A stretch of DNA of 64,000 bases, from positions 2,418,001 through 2,482,000 of the forward strand of contig NZ_CP014766.1 in assembly GCF_001611675.1 (NCBI RefSeq), given 5' to 3'. Source of the DNA: Pontibacter akesuensis (GTDB taxonomy: Bacteria; Bacteroidota; Bacteroidia; Cytophagales; Hymenobacteraceae). Both the position numbers and the translations under genes were made by a program. Below, in pieces: positions 42,084 through 49,192 of this stretch. The notes beneath the pieces are model-generated. The model worked only from the letters and a program-made list of their open reading frames with translations. It did not search any database and was not told the DNA's origin. Positions within the stretch are counted from its first letter, which is position 1. Each line of letters starts with the position of its first letter.

Positions 42084-43481
42084 ATGTTATTCGCTAAGAA
42101 AAAATCACCTTCTAAGTATAGCCTCCATTATCTTTTTGCCTGCCTGAGCGCACTGCTGGTTCTTTCCTCCTGCGAGGACCCGAACGAGTTGGGGCTTGCC
42201 CTGGTGGAAGACAATGTGCAGGGAAACTTCATAGACACCCTCACCCTGGATGTGTCAACGGTACTGCTGGATTCCGTAGCCACTTCCGGCACAAGCACCT
42301 TGCTGGTGGGTAAGTACAACGTGCCCAATGCCGGTACGCTAATGGCCTCCACTTTCTTTCAGGTTGGCCTGGGCGCCACCTGGACCCTGGCCGCCGATGC
42401 CACGTTCGAGTCCATCGAATTGATCTTGCCGACGTCCGGTTACTATTACGGCGACACGGCTGCCGCTCTGACAGTAGATGTTAACGAAGTAACCTCTACC
42501 CTAAGAACAAGGGCCCTTTCCCCTGTTTTCCCGAATGAGGAGCCACGATCGCTCTTTTACCAGGCCAATGCCATTTACAATAACAGTAAAGTAGCCGTTG
42601 CCGCTACACCGTTGGCCACGCACACGTTCACGCCCCGTCCTTTATCCAAAGATACCGTTATAGTTTCATTGGCAGATGAACTGGGGCAGCAGTGGCTTGC
42701 GCTTCGTAAAGCCGACAATGCCAGCCTTACGGATAATGCCGCCTTCCTGACCTACTTCAGGGGCCTGAATATTGCGCCTGTGCAGGGGAACGCCGTTATT
42801 GGATTCTCCTCCACACCGGTTGTGCGACTGAATTATTCGGAGACTGTTAATGGCGCTAGAGTGGCGAAGTCGCACGATTTCCCGCTGAACAACACAAGCG
42901 TGCAGTTCAACAAAATTACAAATGACTTTGCCGGCTCCCCGCTGGAGGGAATCAAAAGAGGCGAGGAGTTGTCAGCCCAGGCATCTAACGGTGTGAGCGT
43001 GGCGCAGGGCGGAAGTGGCCTGATGATAAAGGTGGAGATTCCGCACCTGAACCGTTTAAAGGAGCAGCTGAAGCCGGAGTTTATCAACCAGGCCGTTCTG
43101 ATCGTGGAGCCGCTGGCAGGCAGCCAGACCGCCTACCCGTATCCGGTGCCGCCTTCCCTGGCCTTGTACAGAACAAACGAGAATAATGTGCCGATCATGA
43201 ACGTGCTGGCTGACTTTGGCTCTACTGCTAGGGAGCCTCAGCCGCTAATCGCCAACTTTATAAAAAGCACGACAGCAGGACAGAACAACCGCTACGAGTT
43301 TATCATAACCGAATACATTGTGGATAAACTCAATGATGCGCGTATCGGGACAGACAATGCCTTGTTCATTGCGCCGCCGCCATCAGCTGTACAGAACGGC
43401 GTTAGTCGTCTGGTGATTGGTGCACAGGATAAAGGCACCAAGAACATCAGGTTGAAAATTTATTATACTACCATTAAATAA
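42084..43481 (+). CDS. DUF4270 lipoprotein
   Basis: The 465-residue protein has a lipoprotein signal (LSALLVLSSC near residue 28) followed by EDPNELGLALVEDNVQGNFI, the N-terminal signature of DUF4270. It is all-beta in appearance and ends in IRLKIYYTTIK. The family is found only in Bacteroidota and its function is unknown. I place the start at ATG 42084 because it gives a compact basic n-region (MLFAKKKSPSK). A Kelch-repeat lipoprotein follows after 10 bases, a pairing that suggests a shared surface complex. Confidence 0.85.
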   Translation: MLFAKKKSPSKYSLHYLFACLSALLVLSSCEDPNELGLALVEDNVQGNFIDTLTLDVSTVLLDSVATSGTSTLLVGKYNVPNAGTLMASTFFQVGLGATWTLAADATFESIELILPTSGYYYGDTAAALTVDVNEVTSTLRTRALSPVFPNEEPRSLFYQANAIYNNSKVAVAATPLATHTFTPRPLSKDTVIVSLADELGQQWLALRKADNASLTDNAAFLTYFRGLNIAPVQGNAVIGFSSTPVVRLNYSETVNGARVAKSHDFPLNNTSVQFNKITNDFAGSPLEGIKRGEELSAQASNGVSVAQGGSGLMIKVEIPHLNRLKEQLKPEFINQAVLIVEPLAGSQTAYPYPVPPSLALYRTNENNVPIMNVLADFGSTAREPQPLIANFIKSTTAGQNNRYEFIITEYIVDKLNDARIGTDNALFIAPPPSAVQNGVSRLVIGAQDKGTKNIRLKIYYTTIK

Positions 43482-43491
43482 GATCGGTGAC

Positions 43492-44511
43492 ATGAGAAAC
43501 CTTTTAAGGAACATGCGTCTTTTATCGGCTTTGATGTTGCTGCTTTCGATGGGCGTGTTTACGTCCTGCGACTCGGAGGAGGAACTGGTAATTGGAGAGT
43601 GGGAAAGGCTGGGTGATTTTGAGGGCGTAGCCAGAAGCAGCGCCGTTTCATTTGTGATTAACGGTAAAGCTTATGTGGGCACCGGCTACAGTGGAACAAC
43701 GCGCCTGAAAGACTTTTGGATGTATGAGCCGGCAACGGACAACTGGACAAGGTTAGCTGATTTTCCCGGCGAGGCCCGTAGCGCGGCGGTTGGCTTTTCG
43801 GCCAATGGCAAAGGCTATGTCGGCACAGGTTACAATGGGAGTGGCTTCTTAAAGGATTTTTACGAGTACGACCCCGCAACCAACGCATGGACGCAGATTG
43901 CAGACTTTCCGGGTTCTGCCCGCCTCAGTGCTATTGCCATGTCCTTTGACCAGGTGGGCTACGTAGGCGCAGGCTATGACGGGAGCTACCTGAAAGACTT
44001 CTGGAAGTATAACCCTGCCACCGGTGCCTGGGAAGCGCAGGCCGAGTTAGTCGGCGCCAGAAGGTTGGGCGGTTTTGCCTTCACCACGAATGGCAAAGGC
44101 TATGTAGGCGGCGGCACAAACGCTGGCGTTTACAATACGGATTTACTTGAGTTTGACCCGGCCACCGGCACCTGGAAAATTTTGCGTGCATTTGACACCA
44201 GCGGCAGGGAACCAGACAGCTATCCTAAAATTGGCCCATACGCCACCGCATTTGCTGTTGGCAACCAGGGCTATGTCGTAAACGAGGGCTTCGTGGACAA
44301 TGAAGGTCAGCGAATGTCAGTAGATGAAGTATGGCAGTATGAGCCAACCACAGATTCTTGGACAAAGCTGCAGAACTTTAGAGGATCGCTTAGAGAAGGC
44401 GCCGTGGGTTTTGGCATTGGTGACCGGGGTTATGTTGGTCTTGGCAATCAAGGCACTTTCGACTTCAAGAAGGACTTCTGGACGCTGAACCCAGCCGTGA
44501 TAAAAGAATAG
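43492..44511 (+). CDS. Kelch-repeat lipoprotein
   Basis: The 339-residue protein has a lipobox (GVFTSC near residue 26) and six Kelch-type repeats with the unit GKAYVGTGYSG, LKDFWMYEPATDNWTRLADF. They form a beta-propeller, probably on the cell surface or facing the periplasm. The repeats are strikingly regular, with xGKGYVGxGYxGxxxLKDFxxYxPAT in most of them. It forms an operon with DUF4270 and may be its binding partner. Confidence 0.88.
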   Translation: MRNLLRNMRLLSALMLLLSMGVFTSCDSEEELVIGEWERLGDFEGVARSSAVSFVINGKAYVGTGYSGTTRLKDFWMYEPATDNWTRLADFPGEARSAAVGFSANGKGYVGTGYNGSGFLKDFYEYDPATNAWTQIADFPGSARLSAIAMSFDQVGYVGAGYDGSYLKDFWKYNPATGAWEAQAELVGARRLGGFAFTTNGKGYVGGGTNAGVYNTDLLEFDPATGTWKILRAFDTSGREPDSYPKIGPYATAFAVGNQGYVVNEGFVDNEGQRMSVDEVWQYEPTTDSWTKLQNFRGSLREGAVGFGIGDRGYVGLGNQGTFDFKKDFWTLNPAVIKE

Positions 44512-44542
44512 AACAAGCGCTAACCCGCTAATTCAAGTGTAG

Positions 44543-44576
44543 AACAGCCTGGCTTAAGTGTCAGGCTGTTTTTTTA
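44543..44576 (+). terminator. intrinsic terminator after the DUF4270-Kelch operon
   Basis: AACAGCCTG (44543-44551) pairs with CAGGCTGTT (44562-44570), followed by seven T residues counted from the stem end. Confidence 0.92.
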
Positions 44577-44584
44577 TGCCCGCA

Positions 44585-44614
44585 TGCAACCGATGCGGCA
44601 GGTAGCGGGTCCTG
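44585..44614 (+). promoter_or_regulatory. putative ECF-type promoter (TGCAACC-N17-GTC) of the second Cys-rich lipoprotein
   Basis: TGCAACC (44585-44591), 17 bases, then GTCCTG (44609-44614), immediately after the terminator of the preceding operon and 40 bases before ATG 44655. Boxes and spacing equal those at 40987. Confidence 0.55.
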
Positions 44615-44654
44615 TTTAAAAGAAGTTGTTTAACTCCTGTTTAACCACCCGCAT

Positions 44655-45029
44655 ATGCGTTATGTCCTTTACCTATTGCTCGTTTTAAGTATAGCCGCTT
44701 GTGGGAAAGAAGAGGAAGCGCTGCCCTGCCTGACAGCAACGGTAGTGGGACCGGCTGAATGTGGGGAGGGAACCGTAATTGAAGTATACAGCGGCGAAGC
44801 CCGGCAACAAGATGCAATAGCCGGTTGCGATTTTGCTCCTGTTAGAATGTATACTGTGAATAACCTGCCGGAAAACCTCCAGGCGCCGGGAATCACCTTC
44901 ACCTGTCAGCTGGCGGAGCCGGAGAAGAACCAGGAAGGGCGAATTTGCCAGGCAGTGTATATGGTGTATGAGGCGGCCACCATCAAGCGCCTTTGCAGCG
45001 TGCCGGAGCGGGCGACTTTAGAAGACTAA
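44655..45029 (+). CDS. Cys-rich lipoprotein, paralogue of the 41235 gene
   Basis: The 124-residue lipoprotein (lipobox SIAAC near residue 16) has Cys at conserved places in LPCLTATVVGPAECGEG, GRICQAVYMVYEAATIKRLC and shares VNNLPENLQAPG with the NLPE region of the 41235 protein. One or two extra Cys (AGCDFAPV, FTCQLAEP) are unique to this copy. No known domain. The conserved Cys pairs suggest disulfides in an exported domain. Its own ECF-type promoter and terminator make it a monocistronic unit. Confidence 0.75.
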   Translation: MRYVLYLLLVLSIAACGKEEEALPCLTATVVGPAECGEGTVIEVYSGEARQQDAIAGCDFAPVRMYTVNNLPENLQAPGITFTCQLAEPEKNQEGRICQAVYMVYEAATIKRLCSVPERATLED

Positions 45030-45050
45030 TTTTTTCTGCAATATTTACTG

Positions 45051-45080
45051 AAGCCTGTTGCCCTGCAGCAGGCTTTTTTT
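45051..45080 (+). terminator. intrinsic terminator after the 44655 lipoprotein gene
   Basis: AAGCCTGTTG (45051-45060) pairs with CAGCAGGCTT (45066-45075; one G-T pair) and T residues follow. Confidence 0.9.
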
Positions 45081-45197
45081 ACGCGCAAAGCTTTTTTTAC
45101 AGGCAAGCCGTACAGCATAACAACTATAGCAGCAGCCTAAACTAACTGCCTGTTTTAAATGTTATGGTTTATCTTTACTACTCAGTAAAACAGACGA

Positions 45198-47225
45198 ATG
45201 GATTTTAAGCTAACATCAGAGTTTCAACCAACCGGCGATCAGCCGAAAGCCATAGCCCAACTCACCGAGGGTATAAAAAACGGTGAGCCAGCACAGGTAC
45301 TGCTCGGTGCCACCGGTACCGGTAAAACCTTCACGATGGCGAACGTCATCAAGAACACGGGCAAGCCTACGCTCGTGTTGTGCCACAACAAAACGCTGGC
45401 CGCCCAGCTTTACGGTGAGTTTAAGCAGTTCTTCCCGGATAATGCGGTGGAGTACTTTATCTCCTATTACGATTACTACCAGCCGGAAGCCTACATTGCC
45501 TCATCGGATGTGTTCATCGAAAAGGACCTGCAAATTAACGAAGAGATCGAGAAGCTGCGGCTGCATACGACTTCTGCCTTGCTTTCCGGCCGCCGCGATA
45601 TTGTGGTGGTGGCGTCGGTGAGCTGTATCTATGGTATCGGTAACCCGGAGGAGTTTGGCAAAAACGTGATGCACCTGGCACCGGGGCAGCGCTATAGTCG
45701 CAATAACCTGCTTTATACTTTTGTGCAGATACTTTACAGCCGCACCGAGGCAGAATTTACACGTGGAACATTCCGGGTGAAGGGCGATACAGTGGACATT
45801 TACCCAGCCTACGCCGACTTTGCTTACCGCCTATACTTCTTCGGCGATGAGTTGGAAGCCATCCACCGCATCGATCCGGAGTCGGGAAAAAAGCTGTCGG
45901 AGGAGCAGGCGGTGACGCTGTACCCGGCAAACCTCTTCGTAACCGGTAAAGACACGCTGAACCAGGCCATCCATGAAATCCAGTACGACATGGTGGCGCA
46001 GAACGAGTACTTCCTGAAGGAGGACAGACCGGCTGAGGCAAAGCGCATCAAAGAAAGAACCGAGTTCGACCTGGAGATGATCCGAGAGCTCGGCTACTGC
46101 TCAGGCATCGAGAACTACTCCCGCTACTTCGACCGCCGGGAGCCGGGTGCCCGTCCGTTCTGCCTGCTCGATTACTTTCCGGATGATTACCTGATGGTGA
46201 TTGACGAGAGTCATGCTACCCTGCCGCAGGTTCGCGCCATGTGGGGCGGCGACCGCTCGCGCAAAGTGGCCTTAGTGGAGTATGGCTTCCGCTTGCCCGC
46301 CGCCATGGACAACCGCCCGCTCACCTTCAACGAGTTTGAGAGCCTGATGCACCAGGTGGTGTTTGTGAGCGCCACGCCCGGCGATTATGAGATTCAGAAA
46401 TCAGAGGGCGTGGTGGTGGAGCAGATAATCCGGCCAACCGGCTTGCTGGACCCTGAGATCGAGATCAGGCCAAGCACAAACCAGGTGGACGACTTGCTGG
46501 ATGAGATTGACGAGCGCGTGAAAACAGGTGCCCGCGTATTGGTAACAACGCTGACCAAACGTATGGCCGAAGAACTGGCCAAGTACCTGGAGCGCCTCAA
46601 CATCAAGGTAAAATACCTGCACTCAGAGGTAAAGACCCTGGACCGCGTGGAGATTCTGCGTGAGCTGCGCCTGGGCATTATTGATGTGCTGATAGGTGTG
46701 AACCTGCTGCGTGAGGGCCTTGACCTACCGGAGGTGAGTTTGGTGGCGATATTGGATGCAGACAAGGAGGGCTTCCTGCGCGACCAGCGCTCCCTGATCC
46801 AGACAATGGGCCGCGCCGCACGTAACGATAAAGGCAAGGTGATTATGTACGCCGACCGCATGACAGGTTCCATGCAGCGGGCCATTGATGAAACGAACCG
46901 CCGCCGTGATACCCAGATTGCCTACAACATCGAGCACGGCATTACGCCACGCACGGTAATCAAAACGAACGACGAGATTTTCCAGCAGACCTCTGTAGCT
47001 GACGCCAGGAAGCGGGAAGCGAAGATGTATGTGGGGCCAGAAGAAGTGTCGATGGCTGCCGAGCCGGTGGTGCAGCTGATGAAGCGCGACGAACTGGAGA
47101 AACTGATCAAGAAAACTGAGAAGCAGATGGAAGCCGCCGCCAAAGACCTCGACTTCCTGCAGGCTGCCAAGTATAGGGACGAGCTGGCAGACCTGCGCAA
47201 GCTGCTCAAGTCCAAACGCGACTAA
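45198..47225 (+). CDS. uvrB: excinuclease ABC subunit B
   Basis: The 675-residue protein has all UvrB landmarks: LTSEFQPTGDQPKAI at the start, Walker A LLGATGTGKTFT, the beta-hairpin YYDYYQPEAYIASSDVFIEK, the DESH box IDESHATLPQV, helicase motif VI QTMGRAARN and the C-terminal UVR motif KQMEAAAKDLDFLQAAKYRD that contacts UvrC. It verifies DNA damage in nucleotide excision repair. It is a single gene; uvrA and uvrC are not in the window. Confidence 0.98.
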   Translation: MDFKLTSEFQPTGDQPKAIAQLTEGIKNGEPAQVLLGATGTGKTFTMANVIKNTGKPTLVLCHNKTLAAQLYGEFKQFFPDNAVEYFISYYDYYQPEAYIASSDVFIEKDLQINEEIEKLRLHTTSALLSGRRDIVVVASVSCIYGIGNPEEFGKNVMHLAPGQRYSRNNLLYTFVQILYSRTEAEFTRGTFRVKGDTVDIYPAYADFAYRLYFFGDELEAIHRIDPESGKKLSEEQAVTLYPANLFVTGKDTLNQAIHEIQYDMVAQNEYFLKEDRPAEAKRIKERTEFDLEMIRELGYCSGIENYSRYFDRREPGARPFCLLDYFPDDYLMVIDESHATLPQVRAMWGGDRSRKVALVEYGFRLPAAMDNRPLTFNEFESLMHQVVFVSATPGDYEIQKSEGVVVEQIIRPTGLLDPEIEIRPSTNQVDDLLDEIDERVKTGARVLVTTLTKRMAEELAKYLERLNIKVKYLHSEVKTLDRVEILRELRLGIIDVLIGVNLLREGLDLPEVSLVAILDADKEGFLRDQRSLIQTMGRAARNDKGKVIMYADRMTGSMQRAIDETNRRRDTQIAYNIEHGITPRTVIKTNDEIFQQTSVADARKREAKMYVGPEEVSMAAEPVVQLMKRDELEKLIKKTEKQMEAAAKDLDFLQAAKYRDELADLRKLLKSKRD

Positions 47226-47267
47226 GCAACGGGAAGTATACACCGCATTGGGGTAATTACAAAGTTT

Positions 47268-47306
47268 AAACGCCGCTCCCGCACCTGCTGCAGGAGCGGC
47301 GTTTTT
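47268..47306 (+). terminator. intrinsic terminator after uvrB
   Basis: AAACGCCGCTCC (47268-47279) pairs with GGAGCGGCGTTT (47293-47304), and TTG follows. Confidence 0.9.
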
Positions 47307-47352
47307 GTATGACGTATAGCAGGCGTACCTTTGGCCTCTTAGAAAACAGAAA

Positions 47353-47886
47353 ATGAAATCAACCGATAGCACTACCTTTCATTTCAGGGCAGGCACCGCA
47401 GCCGATGCCGCGTTGCTTGCGGATTTAGGCTGGCGCACCTTTGAGGAGACGTTTTCAGAGTCTAACGATCCGGCAGACATGGCCGCTTTCAAATACACCA
47501 TGTACAGCCCCGCGCTACAGGCGGCGGAATTGGCCGATCCCGAAACAGAATTCGTGCTAGTGGAGGCGAGCGGAGAAGCCATTGCCTACATGAAACTGTA
47601 CAAGGGAGAGGCTCCTATGGAAATCAAAGGGAACAAGCCGCTTCAGGTCAGCAGGCTCTACATTGCCGCCGCGTGGCTCGGGAGAGGGTTAGGAGACCAG
47701 TTGATGCAAAAGGCCTTGGCAAAGGCAGCAACGGAAGGCTTTGACGTAGTATGGCTCACGGTGTGGGAGCACAACGAGCGGGCGAAGCGCTTTTACCACA
47801 AGTATGGCTTCCGGGAAATGGGAGAGCTGGAGTTTATACTTGGCCAGGACGTGCAACGGGACCTGTACATGCAGCTGGAGGTGTAG
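47353..47886 (+). CDS. GNAT-family N-acetyltransferase
   Basis: The 177-residue protein has the GNAT acetyl-CoA motif A, VSRLYIAAAWLGRGLGDQLM, near residue 100 and motif B, VWLTVWEHNERAKRFYHKYGF, near 135. The N-terminal FRAGTAADAALLADLGWRTF is typical of the YkkB/RimI-like group. The substrate is not predictable. It is a single gene followed by a long hairpin. Confidence 0.92.
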   Translation: MKSTDSTTFHFRAGTAADAALLADLGWRTFEETFSESNDPADMAAFKYTMYSPALQAAELADPETEFVLVEASGEAIAYMKLYKGEAPMEIKGNKPLQVSRLYIAAAWLGRGLGDQLMQKALAKAATEGFDVVWLTVWEHNERAKRFYHKYGFREMGELEFILGQDVQRDLYMQLEV

Positions 47887-47891
47887 GAGGT

Positions 47892-47946
47892 ACCTGATGG
47901 GCCTGTTCCCGCTCCGGGCGGAGCAGAAACAGGTATCAGGTTCTTT
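47892..47946 (+). terminator. long hairpin terminator after the GNAT gene
   Basis: ACCTGA pairs with TCAGGT on the outside, with CCTGTT/AACAGG and GCTCCG/CGGAGC inside, and TTCTTTT follows. Confidence 0.75.
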
Positions 47947-48011
47947 TCATAGTTTTTGTTAGGGAAGGTAGTAGTCTGAAAGCTGGCGGCTTTATTGCCT
48001 GCTTCCGAATA

Positions 48012-48041
48012 TAAGATTCCCAAACCGCGAAAACGGTTGCA
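48012..48041 (-). promoter_or_regulatory. orphan ECF-type promoter (TGCAACC-N17-ATC) on the minus strand
   Basis: On the minus strand TGCAACC (48041-48035), 17 bases, then ATCTTA (48017-48012). Downstream, the only ATG at the expected distance (47950) opens a 4-codon frame, so the target may be a lost gene or a non-coding RNA that reads into the hairpin at 47892-47941. Confidence 0.45.
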
Positions 48042-48239
48042 TGGGGTTGAGAAATTTTTTGGTAGGCATGAAGTGCCGGGCAACCGTATGATTAGGTTCG
48101 GCCGCTGTCAGTTGGCACGGACATAAAAGTTAGCTTGTACCAATCCTCGGTGCGGAATTGCATAAATTTTTTTATAGTTTCTGCTTTCGCAATGCGGGTT
48201 GCCGTTAAAATGAGGTTTCAACAAAAGCTCTTTACTGAG

Positions 48240-49157
48240 ATGTATCCATACAAAGCCACTTTGATCCTGACTGTTGCATTTATCCTGTTCTTGCCCGCAC
48301 TGCTTTGCGCTCAGATCACGGATAAAAAGTCTATCGTTGCCAAAGGAGCAAAGGTGGAGAAATTAGGGGAGGGTTATTCTTTCACGGAAGGGCCGGCTGC
48401 GGATTCGGAAGGGAATGTATACTTCACTGATCAACCAAATGATAAGATCCTTCGCTGGTCAGCAAGCACTGGTGAGATTAGCACGTTCTCTGATAAAACC
48501 GGGCGCTCCAACGGCTTATACTTTGATGCTAAAGGCAATCTTATTGCCGCTGCTGATGAAAAGAACCAGCTCTGGTCCTTCGACAAATCAGGAAACCCAA
48601 CGGTGCTTGTCTCTGACTATGAAGGGAATTTACTCAACGGGCCAAACGACCTTTGGATTGCGCCTGATGGCGGCATGTATATCACGGACCCCTTATACAA
48701 AAGAGACTACTGGACCCGCAATCCACAAATGCAGCAGGACGGCCAGCACCTGTATTACCTAAGCCCTGACAGGAGCCGCATGCAGCGGGTGGATGAAAGC
48801 CTGCAGCAGCCAAATGGCATTGTAGGCACCCCAGATGGAAAGAAATTGTACGTGGCCGACATAGGAGCGGGGAAAACCTATGTGTATGATATTATGAAAG
48901 ACGGTACGCCAACAAATAAAACCCTCTTTGCACCCATGGGGTCCGACGGCATGACCATCGACAATCAAGGGAACATTTACCTCACCGGAAAGGGAGTGAC
49001 CGTGTTCAACAAAGCAGGCGAGCAGATAGCACATATCCCTATTGACGAAAACTGGACGGCGAATGTGACATTCGGAGGCAAAGACCGAAAGACACTGTTT
49101 ATAACAGCTATGGACTCAGTTTATGGTCTTCAAATGAAGGTAAAGGGGGGAAGGTAG
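48240..49157 (+). CDS. SMP-30/gluconolactonase/LRE-family protein, exported
   Basis: The 305-residue protein has a signal peptide (TLILTVAFILFLPALLCAQ) and a six-bladed propeller. The metal ligands of the family are visible: Glu in FTEGPAADSEGNVYFTD, Asn in GPNDLWIAPDG and Asp in GSDGMTIDNQGNIYL. It should hydrolyse a sugar lactone in the periplasm. The start is uncertain: ATG 48240 gives the shortest signal peptide, and ATG 48210 in the same frame is possible. Confidence 0.9.
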   Translation: MYPYKATLILTVAFILFLPALLCAQITDKKSIVAKGAKVEKLGEGYSFTEGPAADSEGNVYFTDQPNDKILRWSASTGEISTFSDKTGRSNGLYFDAKGNLIAAADEKNQLWSFDKSGNPTVLVSDYEGNLLNGPNDLWIAPDGGMYITDPLYKRDYWTRNPQMQQDGQHLYYLSPDRSRMQRVDESLQQPNGIVGTPDGKKLYVADIGAGKTYVYDIMKDGTPTNKTLFAPMGSDGMTIDNQGNIYLTGKGVTVFNKAGEQIAHIPIDENWTANVTFGGKDRKTLFITAMDSVYGLQMKVKGGR

Positions 49158-49192
49158 CTAAAGCAACAGGTTTAAATTACAGGCGACTTCTG

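Larger units (their letters stand above)
47887..48239. other. intergenic region between the GNAT and SMP-30 genes
   Basis: It holds the GNAT terminator and, on the minus strand, an orphan ECF-type promoter (48012-48041). No gene is recognisable in the remaining sequence. Confidence 0.5.
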
